From Hymenobacter nivis (GTDB lineage Bacteria > Bacteroidota > Bacteroidia > Cytophagales > Hymenobacteraceae), in contig NZ_CP029145.1 in assembly GCF_003149515.1 (NCBI RefSeq), forward strand, positions 3,410,001 through 3,474,000: 64,000 bases of DNA, read 5' to 3'. Both the position numbers and the translations under genes were made by a program. The notes under the pieces were generated by a model, which made no database searches, was not told the origin of the DNA, and saw only the letters and a program-made list of their open reading frames with translations. This document shows, in pieces, positions 7,204 through 17,113 of the stretch; the first letter of the stretch is position 1; each line of letters begins with the position of its first letter.

Positions 7204-9375
7204 CTACTGCGCCACCACGGCCTTGGTGTTGATGTAGCGCTCGAAGAACTCATAGGTACGCAGCATCTGGTCGATGCGCTGGCGGTTGTCGCCCGAACGG
7301 GTCAGCTCGTGGGTGCCGCCGGGGTGGCGCACGTACTCCACGGGGCGGCCCAGCACTTTGAGGCTGCGGAACATCATTTCGCTCTGCACGAAGCCCGTGC
7401 GCCGGTCGCTCTCGCCGTGGAAGATGATGTAGGGCGTGGTGATGTTCTGGACGTAGGTGATGGGCGACTCGCGGGTGAGCACGGCGCGTACCGCCGGCTC
7501 CCAGGGGTAGCCGCCGAAGTAGTTGGGCACCAGGCGCCAGGCGTTACCCTCGCCGAAGAAGGTGGCCAAATCGTACACGCCCCGTTGCGAACAGGCCGCC
7601 TGGAAGCGGTGGTCGTGGGCGATGATCCAGGCCACGAGGTAGCCCGCGTACGAGCCGCCCGTCACGACCAGCTTCTGCGGGTCGGCCCAGCCTTCGGCCA
7701 CGGTTTTGTCGAGGTAGGCCAGCACGTCGGCGCTGGGGCCCGTGCCCCAATCGTTGATGTTGGCGCGCAGGAACTGCTGGCCGTAGCCGCCCGAGCCGCG
7801 GGGGTTGCCGTACACCACGCCGTAGCCCTGGGCGGCGAAGTATTGGAACTCGTGCCACATGCTGGCCTCGCCGGGGCCCCACATGGCCGCGGGCCCCCCG
7901 TGGATGTCGAGCAGCAACGGGTACTTGCGGCCGGCCTGGTAGGCGGTGGGCTTCATCACCCAATACTCCACCGTCAAGCCCTTGTCGTTCACGAAGCTGT
8001 GCTTCTCAGGCATGGATAATTGCCGGTTTTTCACCCAGTCGTTGAAGGTGCCGGCGCGCTCCACCTTACGCAGCCCGGCGTCGGCCACGAACAGATCGGA
8101 GGGGTTACGCACGCCGGTTTGGGCAAATACCACCCGGCCCTGGGCCACGTCGAAGCTCAGGATGCCGGTGTCGGCGGCCGAGAGTTTTTCAATTTTCCGG
8201 GTTTTCACGTTGGCCCGGTACAGTGGAGCCCCGCCGTTGGCCTGGGCCGTGAAGTACAGGTACTGCTCGTCGCTACTCCAGGCCAGGGCCCCCTTGCTGC
8301 GGTCGAAAGGAATGGTAATCATATCCTTAGCACTACCGTTCAGTGGCAGCAGGGCCAGCGTGGGCACGGCCACGCGCCCGGTGGGCTCCTGCTGGAACGC
8401 CAGCCACTTGCCCGAGGGCGACACCCTCAGGCTGGAATACGCGGTGCTGTCGCGGCCCAGCAGCAGGCGCGGGTGGCGGCCGGCGCGGTCGGTCAGGTAG
8501 AGCCCGTTTTCCTGGGCGCGGTCGGGGTGGCGCAGCGAATCGAGGGCGGCCAGCAGCACCAGGTGCTGGCCATCGGGCGTGAACTCAGCCTGCGAAAACC
8601 GGTAGAAGCCGTGGGTAACCGCCACGGGCGGGGCCCCCGCCTCGATAGCGCTGACGAGGAAAAACTGCGAAAAGCTCTGCTCCGCCGACACATCTTTCTC
8701 GTCCTGGAAATTCAGGTTATCAAGCACTTTGGCCTTTTTATCCACCTCGTTTTTGTCGAGGTAAGCACGGATTTCGGCCAGGTTACCGTCGGCGTTGGGT
8801 TTGGCGGGGCCTAGCAGGCTGTTCTTGGCAAAGCCCGGTTTTTCGAACGACCAGCCCGGCACGCCCTTCGCCGCGTTCAGCACCGAGTCGCGCAGCAATT
8901 CGCGCAGCGGCACCGGCGACGAAAACAGAATTTGCCGGCCGTCGGGCGACCATTTGGGGGCCCCAGCGCCGTACTTGTAGCGGGTCAGCTGGCGGGCTTC
9001 GCCGCCATCAATGGGCATGACGAACACCTGCGGCTTGTCGTCCACGGTGCGCACGAAGGCCAGCTGGCGGCCGTCGGGGCTCCAGGCCGGCTGGCTCGCG
9101 CCTTCTTTGCTAGAAGTGAGCTGCCGCAGCGAGGCCCCCGCCGCGGTGCCCACCTGGTAGAGCTGGGTCACGTTTTTGTAATCGCCCTTACTCTTCTCGT
9201 CGGGCTCCGCGGCCAGCACCGTGAAGGCCGCCCGGCGCCCGTCGCGCGTCAGCGTGATGCCGCCCACCTGCTGGATTTTTAGCAAGTCGGTCACCTGCAC
9301 CGGCCCGGGGCTCTGCTGGGCCCGGGCGGCGGGGATAAGGCCACAGGCCAGAAGAATAAGGGTCGTTTTTTTCAT
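7204..9375 (-). CDS. S9 family prolyl oligopeptidase (dipeptidyl-peptidase type), exported
   Basis: 723 residues, with a signal peptide (cleavage near ARAQ, residue 20). Residues about 25-440 form a beta-propeller with repeated WSPDG strands (PAWSPDGRQLAF, PKWSPDGRQILF). The C-terminal 270 residues are the catalytic alpha/beta hydrolase with nucleophile motif GGSYAGYL (Ser575), an aspartate near GESDRRTGF and His689 in GGTHELT. Length and layout fit periplasmic DPP5/acylaminoacyl-peptidase relatives that cut dipeptides from oligopeptides in Bacteroidota. It probably feeds peptide use together with the adjacent M28 enzyme. Confidence 0.92.
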   Translation of the reverse strand: MKKTTLILLACGLIPAARAQQSPGPVQVTDLLKIQQVGGITLTRDGRRAAFTVLAAEPDEKSKGDYKNVTQLYQVGTAAGASLRQLTSSKEGASQPAWSPDGRQLAFVRTVDDKPQVFVMPIDGGEARQLTRYKYGAGAPKWSPDGRQILFSSPVPLRELLRDSVLNAAKGVPGWSFEKPGFAKNSLLGPAKPNADGNLAEIRAYLDKNEVDKKAKVLDNLNFQDEKDVSAEQSFSQFFLVSAIEAGAPPVAVTHGFYRFSQAEFTPDGQHLVLLAALDSLRHPDRAQENGLYLTDRAGRHPRLLLGRDSTAYSSLRVSPSGKWLAFQQEPTGRVAVPTLALLPLNGSAKDMITIPFDRSKGALAWSSDEQYLYFTAQANGGAPLYRANVKTRKIEKLSAADTGILSFDVAQGRVVFAQTGVRNPSDLFVADAGLRKVERAGTFNDWVKNRQLSMPEKHSFVNDKGLTVEYWVMKPTAYQAGRKYPLLLDIHGGPAAMWGPGEASMWHEFQYFAAQGYGVVYGNPRGSGGYGQQFLRANINDWGTGPSADVLAYLDKTVAEGWADPQKLVVTGGSYAGYLVAWIIAHDHRFQAACSQRGVYDLATFFGEGNAWRLVPNYFGGYPWEPAVRAVLTRESPITYVQNITTPYIIFHGESDRRTGFVQSEMMFRSLKVLGRPVEYVRHPGGTHELTRSGDNRQRIDQMLRTYEFFERYINTKAVVAQ

Positions 9376-9418
9376 GAGTTAAGGGGTTAATTTGAATGTA
9401 GCGTTGCCTTTTTCGCGG

Positions 9419-9478
9419 CAGTAAGCATGATTAGTTATGCGGGAAAGATGCTTCGCTGCGCTCTGCATGACGTTCTAC
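9419..9478. repeat. Dispersed palindromic repeat, family A, right half only
   Basis: AAGCATGATTAGTTATGCGG followed by AAGATGCTTCGCTGCGCTCTGCATGACGTTC matches the loop and right arm of the copy at 46521-46618. The left arm is missing, so this is a truncated copy between two peptidase genes. Confidence 0.6.
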
Positions 9479-9513
9479 TTCGCTCATCTTTAACGCCAGC
9501 CCCGGGGCCCCGG

Positions 9514-11784
9514 CTACTGCACCGGCGCGGGCCCCGCTACGGCGGCGGCGCGGTTCACCTGGCCCGCAAACCGCTCGATGGCAGCGCCGGTGCGCCGGAT
9601 TTGCTCGTCGGCTTCGGCCCACTTGCGCTCCTCCACGGCTTCGCGGATGCCGGGCAGGGTTTTCACACCGTAGCCAGTGTAGAAACCGGGCGCGTAGAGC
9701 TGGTGCCGGTACCAAGGGCGGCGCGGCAGTCCTTCGACGCTGAGCAGCTGCTGCTCAGCTTGATATAGTAATTGGTCAAGCTCCTTTTTGCGGTCTTCCG
9801 ACAGCTTATTGGGGCCCCGGCGGGCCTGGTCGTAGGCCTGGGCGCTTTGTTCCAGCTTGGCCAGGGCGTTGTCGAGGGGCGCGAAGTTGAGGTAGGGCAC
9901 GGCCTCCTGGGGCTTGGGGGGCAGCAGGGGCTGGTCGGGGTTCGATACCAGGTCGAAGCGCTTCTCAGCCAGTAGCTTGGCTTGCTTTTCGGTGTCGGTG
10001 CGCATGGTTTCGGCCAGCTGCTTCACCTCGGTGCCGTACTTGGCCACGGTGTTCGACAGGTTCTGGAACTCGAAGGGCAGCACGTCGGCGTCGGCCAGGC
10101 GCAGTGTGCAGCGGCCCATGGTTTGGGCCAAGGCCACGCCGTAGGCGAAGGTGGGGTCTTTGAAGCGGGTGAAGTCGTCGAACGAATCGAAGATGGAGTG
10201 GTACTCGCCGCCCTCGCCTTCGCCGCCGAAGCCCACGTTCAGAGCCGGGATGCCCAGGTGCTGGAGGTAGGGCGAGTAGTCGGAGCCGGAGCCCAGGGCC
10301 CCGATGCGCAAATCGGGCCGGTCACGGGCGTCCTTCTGAGCCTCAGGGCTACCCTCCACCAAATCATAGGCCCGGCGGCGCTCGATGATGGACACCTGCT
10401 TTTCGGGGTCCATTACGTCACGCCCCACCTGATTGAAGAATTTCTCCAGCGTGTGCGAGCCGGCCGCGTCCAGAAAGCCGCGGTCACTGTTATCGGTGTT
10501 CAGGTAGGCCACCACGTGCTTTTGGATGGCGGCGGCGTTGGTTTCGGCCCACTCCGTCGAGCCCAGCAGGCCGGGCTCCTCGCCGTCCCAGGCGCAAAAC
10601 ATGACGGTGCGCTTGGGCCGCCAGCCGGTTTTTACCAGCTCGCCCAGGGCCCGGGCTTCCTCCAGTTCGGCCACCATGCCACTGAGCGGGTCGCTGGCGC
10701 CGTTCACCCAGGCATCGTGGTGGTTGCCACGCATAATCCACTCGTCGGGGTACTGGCTGCCCTTTAGCGTAGCGATGACGTTGTACACGGGCTCGGTTTT
10801 CCAGTTGAAGGCCAGCTGCAAGTGCACCCGCGCCGGCCCGGGGCCCAGGTGGTACGGGATGGGCAGGGCCCCGCGCCAGGCCTCCGGCGCCATGGGCCCG
10901 GCCAGGGCCGCGAGCAGCGGCAGGGCATCGCCGTAGGAGATGGGCAGCACCGGAATCTGGGTGATGGTGGGCGCCTTTTTATAATCCAGGCGCTTGGCGT
11001 TTTTGGTCGAGCCGTAGCCGGGCGTGAGGGGGTCGCCGGGGTAGGTGGGCATGTCGAGCACGGAGCCGCGCTGGGCCCCGGTTTCGGGCCTGAAGGGGCC
11101 CTTGGGGTACACGTCGCCCTGGGCGTAGCCGTCGTCCTTGGGGTCGGAGTAGATGAGGCAGCCGATGGCGCCCATTTCGGCGGCCACCTTGGGCTTGATG
11201 CCGCGCCACGAGCCGCCGTACCTGGCAATCACCACTTTACCCTTCACGTCGATGCCGCGGCGGGCCAGCTCCTCGTAGTCTTTCGGGATGCCGTAGTTCA
11301 CGAACACCAGCTCGGCCGTCACGTCGCCGTCCCGCGAGAAGCAGTTGTAGGTGGGCAGCTGCTCGGCGGTCTGGCCCGAGGTAGCGTCCTCCGGCACGGG
11401 CTTTTCGGCTAGCACGGCGGTATACTTGGTGGGGCCCACCAGCTCCAGCACGCGCAGCTTGGGCGTCGGAAACAGCACGTACGACACGTCAATCCGCGTG
11501 TCGTAGCCCCAGCTTTTAAACAGGCCGGCCATGTACTCCGCGTTGTCCTTGTCGTAGGGCGAGCCCACGTGGTGCGGGTGCGCCGACAGTCGCTTCATCC
11601 AGTCCCGCAGGTTGCCGGCCTTCAGCTGGGCGTCGAACCTGGTTTCGAGCTGGTACTCGGCGGCGGCCGCAGCGGGCTCGAAGCCCAGCAGCGGCTTGGC
11701 CTCGGTGGGCGGGGCGGTTTGGGCGGGGGCAAGGGGCCCCGCCAGCAGGCCAGCGGCCAGGAAAAAGGCGTAGCGTTTCAGCAT
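9514..11784 (-). CDS. M28 family peptidase, glutamate carboxypeptidase II-like
   Basis: 756 residues with a signal peptide ending near APAQ. The layout copies human GCPII/transferrin receptor proteins: an N-terminal part, a PA insert at about 110-290 (GKVVIARYGG...GAIGCLIYSDP), the M28 zinc domain and a C-terminal helical dimerisation region. All five zinc-ligand motifs are visible: GNHHDAW (His355), NGASDP (Asp365), WDGEEPGLLGS, NTDNSD and GGEYHSIFDS. It should be a di-zinc periplasmic carboxypeptidase acting on small peptides, possibly with C-terminal acidic residues. A divergent gap of 260 bases upstream separates it from a tiny gene. Confidence 0.92.
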   Translation of the reverse strand: MLKRYAFFLAAGLLAGPLAPAQTAPPTEAKPLLGFEPAAAAAEYQLETRFDAQLKAGNLRDWMKRLSAHPHHVGSPYDKDNAEYMAGLFKSWGYDTRIDVSYVLFPTPKLRVLELVGPTKYTAVLAEKPVPEDATSGQTAEQLPTYNCFSRDGDVTAELVFVNYGIPKDYEELARRGIDVKGKVVIARYGGSWRGIKPKVAAEMGAIGCLIYSDPKDDGYAQGDVYPKGPFRPETGAQRGSVLDMPTYPGDPLTPGYGSTKNAKRLDYKKAPTITQIPVLPISYGDALPLLAALAGPMAPEAWRGALPIPYHLGPGPARVHLQLAFNWKTEPVYNVIATLKGSQYPDEWIMRGNHHDAWVNGASDPLSGMVAELEEARALGELVKTGWRPKRTVMFCAWDGEEPGLLGSTEWAETNAAAIQKHVVAYLNTDNSDRGFLDAAGSHTLEKFFNQVGRDVMDPEKQVSIIERRRAYDLVEGSPEAQKDARDRPDLRIGALGSGSDYSPYLQHLGIPALNVGFGGEGEGGEYHSIFDSFDDFTRFKDPTFAYGVALAQTMGRCTLRLADADVLPFEFQNLSNTVAKYGTEVKQLAETMRTDTEKQAKLLAEKRFDLVSNPDQPLLPPKPQEAVPYLNFAPLDNALAKLEQSAQAYDQARRGPNKLSEDRKKELDQLLYQAEQQLLSVEGLPRRPWYRHQLYAPGFYTGYGVKTLPGIREAVEERKWAEADEQIRRTGAAIERFAGQVNRAAAVAGPAPVQ

Positions 11785-11900
11785 AGAACAGTCTTTTTTT
11801 CAGAAAATAAAAGCACTGGGGGCCCTATTGGTCCTTGGCAGCCTAGCCGTAGTGCCGCGCAAGATAGCACGGGGGCCCAAGCCGTTGGCACACATTATTC

Positions 11901-11986
11901 TGTAGCGTGGACTTTGTGAGTCCACGTCGCTTAACGGTAATCGGCAGGACGAAGCAAGAGCCGCGGACTACAAAGTCCGCGCTACA
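11901..11986. repeat. Imperfect palindromic repeat with TGTAGCG...CGCTACA ends
   Basis: TGTAGCGTGGACTTTG and a following GTCCACG pair imperfectly with CGCGGACTACAAAGTCCGCG and CTACA. Each half also forms its own hairpin around the words GTGGACTTTG and ACAAAGTCC. It lies in the gap upstream of the M28 gene with no reading frame and is probably a small non-coding intergenic repeat. Confidence 0.55.
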
Positions 11987-11990
11987 CGCA

Positions 11991-12022
11991 AAAAGCGCCG
12001 TGCTGGGCAGCACGGCGCTTTT
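11991..12022 (-). terminator. Terminator of the 58-residue protein gene
   Basis: AAAAGCGCCGTGCT and its complement AGCACGGCGCTTTT flank a 4-base loop. On the minus strand the stem is followed by four U and then GCGUG. It begins about 24 bases past the stop of the small gene at 12046-12222. Confidence 0.75.
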
Positions 12023-12045
12023 CAGCACGGCAAAAACTGGGGGCC

Positions 12046-12222
12046 CTAGCCGCTGTAGCCGCCGCCGCTTTCGGGCTCGGTGGCGCTGCCGCCGGGCTTG
12101 GTGGGGGTGGGCAGGCCGGTTTCGGTTTTTATTTCAACGTCGCTGTAGTCGGGCACGCCGTCGCCCTGCACGGGTACGGGCGGCTCGGTGTGCGGGGCGG
12201 GGGTCGGATCGGTCTGGCTCAT
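12046..12222 (-). CDS. Small Pro/Thr/Gly-rich acidic protein (58 residues), unknown
   Basis: The frame runs from the ATG at 12222 to a TAG and encodes 58 residues beginning [15 protein letters not shown] and ending ESGGGYSG. It has no signal peptide, membrane segment or cysteine and is expected to be disordered. Support for a real gene is the clean start, a dedicated terminator hairpin just after it and protein-like composition ([18 protein letters not shown]). It is divergent from fumarase with about 85 bases between them. I do not recognise a family. Confidence 0.6.
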   Translation of the reverse strand: MSQTDPTPAPHTEPPVPVQGDGVPDYSDVEIKTETGLPTPTKPGGSATEPESGGGYSG

Positions 12223-12306
12223 GGCAGGGAAATATTTAAGGAAATAGCAACTGCTGGGGTGTACGGGCCGGGGGCCCCGATGGCTGCCCGCGGGGGCCGG
12301 CCGGCT

Positions 12307-12314
12307 TACTTTTG
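12307..12314 (+). promoter_or_regulatory. Bacteroidota -7 box for fumC (TACTTTTG)
   Basis: An exact match to TAnnTTTG, 52 bases before the fumarase ATG. No clear TTG -33 element is seen in the GC-rich sequence upstream. Confidence 0.55.
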
Positions 12315-12366
12315 CGGCCGTTGCCGGTTATTTTTTCTTCCGCTTTTTACTCCCGCACCCGAGGCC

Positions 12367-13773
<1,407 letters not shown>

Positions 13774-13798
13774 CGCCTGGGGCCCCAGCGCCTCGCTT

Positions 13799-13834
13799 AG
13801 CCGCCTTGCCTGCCCGGGCGGGGCGGCTTTTTTT
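13799..13834 (+). terminator. Rho-independent terminator after fumC
   Basis: AGCCGCC pairs with GGCGGCT, with a smaller inner GCCCGGGC hairpin, followed by seven T. It lies 25 bases past the fumC stop. Confidence 0.8.
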
Positions 13835-13839
13835 ATCGA

Positions 13840-13847
13840 CATCTTTG
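13840..13847 (+). promoter_or_regulatory. -7 box (CATCTTTG) just before the GNAT gene
   Basis: It matches TAnnTTTG except for the first base. It ends 7 bases before the ATG at 13855, so the transcript would have almost no leader. Confidence 0.45.
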
Positions 13848-13854
13848 CAGGGCT

Positions 13855-14442
13855 ATGGATTATACCAATAACCTCGTACTGGAAAACCGCCGCGTGCGCC
13901 TGCGGCCCCTCGAAGCCGCCGATTTTGAGGCCCTCAAGGCCGTGGCTTTCGACCCCGAACTCTGGCGCTACACCCTCAGCCGCGCCGACGACGTGCTGAG
14001 CCTGGCCGCCTACATTTCGGCGGCCGAGCAGGCGCGGCAAGCCGGCCAGCGCTACCCGTTCGCCATCATCGACCGCATCACCGGCGAGCTGGCCGGCAGC
14101 ACCAGCTACTACAACGTGGTGCCCGACGACCAGCGCCTGAGTATCGGCCACACCTGGGTGGGCACCGCGTTTCAGCGCACCGGCCTGAACCGGGCGGCCA
14201 AGCACCTGCTGCTGTGCCACGCCTTCGACGCGCTGCAATACGAGCGGGTGGAGCTGGAAACCGACAGCCGCAACCTCAAGTCGCAGGAAGCCATGCGCCG
14301 CATGGGCGCCACCGAGGAAGGCACCCTGCGCCGGCATCGCTTCACGCAGGACAACGTGCGGCGCGACACAATGATTTTCAGCATTATCCGGCCCGAGTGG
14401 GACGCGCTGCGGCACTCCGTGTTCGCCGAGTTCGATGCGTAG
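13855..14442 (+). CDS. GNAT family N-acetyltransferase, RimJ/RimL type
   Basis: 195 residues. It starts with the RimJ-like motif LENRRVRLRPLEAADFEAL, and the acetyl-CoA-binding core follows at about 95-150 (LSIGHTWVGTAFQRTGLNRA, then VELETDSRNLKSQEAMRRMG, typical of this group). These enzymes acetylate protein N-termini or small amines such as antibiotics; the target here is unknown. The gene overlaps the lipid kinase gene by 8 bases, so they form an operon. A TAnnTTTG-like box ends only 7 bases upstream. Confidence 0.85.
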   Translation: MDYTNNLVLENRRVRLRPLEAADFEALKAVAFDPELWRYTLSRADDVLSLAAYISAAEQARQAGQRYPFAIIDRITGELAGSTSYYNVVPDDQRLSIGHTWVGTAFQRTGLNRAAKHLLLCHAFDALQYERVELETDSRNLKSQEAMRRMGATEEGTLRRHRFTQDNVRRDTMIFSIIRPEWDALRHSVFAEFDA

Positions 14443-14836
14443 CCCGCGGCCCCGGGCCCTGTCGGCCAAGGTGCTGCTGCGGCGGCGCGTGGCCAGCTTC
14501 GGCCACGCGCTGCGGGGGGTAGGCGCGGCCCTGCGCTCGGAGCTGCACCTGCGCTTCCACGCCGTGGCCACGGTGGCGGTGGTCGGGCTGGGGTTTTACT
14601 ACGGCATTGCCCGGCTGGAATGGGCCCTGGTGGCGCTGGCCGTAGCCGCCGTGTGGGCCGCTGAGCTGGTGAACACCGCCATCGAGGCCCTTACCGACCT
14701 GGCCTCGCCCCACTACCACGCCCTGGCCGGCCGGGCCAAGGACGTGGCCGCCGGCGCCGTGCTGCTGGCCGCCCTGGGGGCCCTGGTGGTGGGGGCCCTG
14801 GTGTTCGGGCCCCGGGCGTTTGCGGGCCATCCGTAG
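14435..14836 (+). CDS. dgkA: Diacylglycerol/undecaprenol kinase family membrane protein
   Basis: 133 residues with three hydrophobic helices and the DagK signature ELVNTAIEALTDL followed by AKDVAAGAVLLAALGAL. The family phosphorylates diacylglycerol or undecaprenol at the inner membrane, recycling lipid carriers of cell-wall synthesis; in Gram-negative genomes of this group either substrate is possible. The start ATG lies inside the end of the GNAT gene, showing translational coupling. A 15-bp GC hairpin follows. Confidence 0.88.
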   Translation: MRSPRPRALSAKVLLRRRVASFGHALRGVGAALRSELHLRFHAVATVAVVGLGFYYGIARLEWALVALAVAAVWAAELVNTAIEALTDLASPHYHALAGRAKDVAAGAVLLAALGALVVGALVFGPRAFAGHP

Positions 14837-14887
14837 GCCGGGCCCCGGCGCCGGCGCCAACCATTGCCAACCTCGGGCGTAAGCAGG

Positions 14888-14922
14888 CGGGTGGGGCCCC
14901 CGGTGCTCGGGGGCCCCACCCG
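14888..14922. terminator. Perfect 15-bp GC hairpin, probable terminator
   Basis: CGGGTGGGGCCCCCG pairs exactly with its complement around a GTGCT loop, 52 bases past dgkA. It has no T run, so it may stop or pause transcription only partly. Confidence 0.5.
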
Positions 14923-14947
14923 CTCCTCACGCCGTCAACCAATTCTT

Positions 14948-15412
14948 ATGCGCCCGCTGCCTACCCTTCTTGCTGCCACCCTGCTGCTGGCCTCTGCCTG
15001 CGGTGCCGACCGTGTGACGGTGGGCACGCCCACTACCCAGCCCAACGGCAACAGCATCGCCGAGAACAGCACGCCCGCCCCCACCTCGGCCAACACCGTG
15101 GACCCCGTGCCCGCCCGCATAGCCATCGAAGACACCACCGCCCGGCCCCAGTGGCTGAAGGCGCGCATTGCCGCAACGCTGGGCCACCGCAAGCAGTACC
15201 CCATCATCCGCATCTACCGCTACGTGTACAACGACCAGACGGTGTACTGGGAAACGGCGCCTTGCTGCGACCAGCAATCGACGGTGTACGACACCAAGGG
15301 CAACGTGCTGTGCCACCCCGACGGCGGCATCACGGGCAAGGGCGACGGCCAGTGCGCCAACTTCGAGAAGCGCAAGGCCAACGAAAGACTGGTGTGGCAA
15401 GACCCCCGGTGA
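14948..15412 (+). CDS. Small Cys-containing lipoprotein (DUF6970-like), unknown role
   Basis: 154 residues from the ATG at 14948; an earlier in-frame start would hide the signal peptide. The lipobox is SAC near residue 18 (LLLASAC). After a Thr/Asn/Pro-rich linker comes a compact domain at about 65-154: RIYRYVYNDQTVYWETAPCC, then CHPDGGITGKGDGQCANF and the end LVWQDPR. The paired cysteines and the CHPDGG..GKGDG motif are typical of small exported proteins I associate with DUF6970 in Hymenobacter relatives. It is anchored to a membrane; its partner is unknown. Confidence 0.75.
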   Translation: MRPLPTLLAATLLLASACGADRVTVGTPTTQPNGNSIAENSTPAPTSANTVDPVPARIAIEDTTARPQWLKARIAATLGHRKQYPIIRIYRYVYNDQTVYWETAPCCDQQSTVYDTKGNVLCHPDGGITGKGDGQCANFEKRKANERLVWQDPR

Positions 15413-15463
15413 TAGGAATGTGCGGAATGTGGGCGATGCGGATGAATGTGAAAGCCATTAAAA

Positions 15464-15494
15464 TTTTCTGTTACGCTATTTTCTGTCACGCTAT
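15464..15494. repeat. Two tandem copies of a 15-16 bp unit
   Basis: TTTTCTGTTACGCTAT is followed directly by TTTCTGTCACGCTAT. The surrounding 168-base gap also holds several GGAATGTG and CCACATTCC words that pair loosely, so this may be a worn mobile palindrome. No gene is seen. Confidence 0.4.
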
Positions 15495-15580
15495 TTTAAT
15501 GCGCCTTCCTGATTTTCGCACTTTCAGGCTCCGCTGAATTTTCACATCTCCACATTCCACCACATTGCCGAATCAATTAA

Positions 15581-16072
15581 ATGATTAATACCATCGCCAA
15601 GCTCGGCGTTTTTAACGTGTGGGCCAACGAAACTTTGCTGCGCCGCCTCGACTCATCGGTGGCCGCCGGCCGGGAGGCGCCCCAGCCGGCGCTGCGCATT
15701 TTCAGCCACGTCATCAATGCCCAGGCCATCTGGATTGCCCGCCTTTCGGGCACGGCCAGCCCGCTCAAAGTATGGCAGGAGCACGACCTCGCCGGCCTGC
15801 ACCACTGGCACGAGCAAACCTCGCAGACCTTTGCCGACCTGTGCGCCAACGCCGACGAAACCGAGCTGCTGCGCCACATTCAATACTCCAACTCGCAGGG
15901 CGATGCGTTCGACTCGCAGGTAAGCGACATCCTGACCCACTGCATAGTACACGCCAGCTACCACCGCGGCCAGGTGGCCGTGAAGATGCGCGAAGGCGGC
16001 CTAGAGCCCGTTAATTCCGACTTCATTACCTATTGCCGCGAACAGGGCGGCCAAGTAGCACCGCAGCTGTAA
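15581..16072 (+). CDS. DinB-family metal-dependent protein
   Basis: 163 residues forming the four-helix DinB/YfiT bundle. The three metal-ligand histidines are in place: His43 in FSHVINAQAIW, and His124 with His128 in CIVHASYHRGQ. DinB-like proteins bind zinc or nickel and include thiol transferases and damage-induced proteins of unclear role. Nothing in the neighbourhood defines a substrate. It has its own start after an AT-rich gap and is followed by two stacked palindromes. Confidence 0.85.
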   Translation: MINTIAKLGVFNVWANETLLRRLDSSVAAGREAPQPALRIFSHVINAQAIWIARLSGTASPLKVWQEHDLAGLHHWHEQTSQTFADLCANADETELLRHIQYSNSQGDAFDSQVSDILTHCIVHASYHRGQVAVKMREGGLEPVNSDFITYCREQGGQVAPQL

Positions 16073-16137
16073 AACGGAGTGCACTCCGTTTCGGGTTGGG
16101 CACGTTCTGGCGGAAACGGAGTACTACTCCGTTTTAC
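16069..16137. repeat. Compound palindrome built of ACGGAGT/ACTCCGT words
   Basis: GTAAAACGGAGTGCACTCCG at the left pairs with CGGAGTACTACTCCGTTTTAC at the right, and each half also folds on itself. It overlaps the last codon of the DinB gene and could terminate it. Confidence 0.55.
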
Positions 16138-16171
16138 AATTTTGGCGGGCCGCCCGGCAGTTATACTCGTC

Positions 16172-16269
16172 ACGAAGTAGGGTGCGGGGCTTGTCCCCGC
16201 CCGTCGTTGCACGAAAGCCGACGGAACCGTTCGAGGACGGGTGGGGGCAAGCCCCGCACCCTACTTCGT
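16172..16269. repeat. Palindromic repeat family C, copy 1
   Basis: ACGAAGTAGGGTGCGGGGCT pairs with AGCCCCGCACCCTACTTCGT, and inner arms CCCGCCCGTCG and GACGGGTGGG continue the stem imperfectly. Outer words ATACTCGTCACGAAGT (16163) and ACTTCGTGAACAGTAT extend it to about 16161-16298. The core words recur at 48935-49029, making this a dispersed family. Confidence 0.6.
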
Positions 16270-16360
16270 TTTCGCATTCCACTTCGTGAACAGTATAGTT
16301 ACGGGGCGGTCTGTTCGCGTTTGGGGGCCCTGCGTATAGCTGGGCAGTACGTCCGTTCTC

Positions 16361-17038
16361 ATGAAAATTCTGCTGGTTGAAGACGAGCCGCCGCTGGCGT
16401 CGTTCGTTAAAAAAGGCTTTGCCCACGAGGGCTACGACCTCACCGTGGCCTACGACGGGCGCACGGGCTGGTCGCTCTACGAGCAGCAGCCCTACGACCT
16501 GGTAATACTGGACGTGAACCTGCCCTACGTGAACGGCGTGGAGCTGTGCCGGCGCATTCGGGCGCACAGCCGGCTGGTGCCCGTGTTGCTGCTTACGGCC
16601 CTCGATAGCCTCGACGACAAGGAGGCTGGCTTTGCGGCCGGAGCCGATGACTATCTGGTTAAGCCCTTCGAATTCAGGGAATTGCTAATGCGTGCCCGGG
16701 CCCTCACGCAACGCTACGCCGCGGCCAGCGGCGAGCGCCGAGAGCTGCGCATGGCCGACCTCGTGCTCGACCTCGACGCCAAAACCGTGGCCCGCGCCGG
16801 CCAGCGCATTGCCCTCACTACCCGCGAGTACTCGCTGCTGGAGCACCTGCTGCGCAACCGCGGCCGCGTAGTGTCGCGCGTGGACATTGCCGAGCGCGTC
16901 TGGGACCTGGACTTTGACACCACCACCAACGTCATCGACGTGTACGTGAGCTACTTGCGCAAGAAGCTGGACCGTGATTTTTCGCCTAAGCTCATCCACA
17001 CCGTGGTGGGCATGGGCTACGTGATGCGCGAAGAGTAG
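16361..17038 (+). CDS. OmpR-family response regulator of the efflux locus
   Basis: 225 residues. The receiver domain spans 1-115 with the acidic pocket ED at 8-9, phosphoacceptor Asp51, Thr79 and Lys101, all standard. The C-terminal winged helix spans about 130-225 (LTTREYSLLEHLLRNRGRVV ... TNVIDVYVSYLRKKLD). It should bind DNA as a dimer when phosphorylated by the kinase encoded 75 bases downstream, and the layout suggests it controls the RND pump genes that follow. It resembles metal-responsive CusR/CopR regulators, but the signal is not known. Confidence 0.93.
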   Translation: MKILLVEDEPPLASFVKKGFAHEGYDLTVAYDGRTGWSLYEQQPYDLVILDVNLPYVNGVELCRRIRAHSRLVPVLLLTALDSLDDKEAGFAAGADDYLVKPFEFRELLMRARALTQRYAAASGERRELRMADLVLDLDAKTVARAGQRIALTTREYSLLEHLLRNRGRVVSRVDIAERVWDLDFDTTTNVIDVYVSYLRKKLDRDFSPKLIHTVVGMGYVMREE

Positions 17039-17113
17039 CGCGGATGCTACGGATACGCGCATGGGCCATTCAACGCGCGGACACCCAGCGCACACGCTAC
17101 ATTTGAAAGTACC

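Noticed and set aside
16073..16360. A riboswitch upstream of the response regulator
   Set aside because: The structure there consists of two stacked palindromic repeats whose words recur elsewhere; no known aptamer core was recognised.
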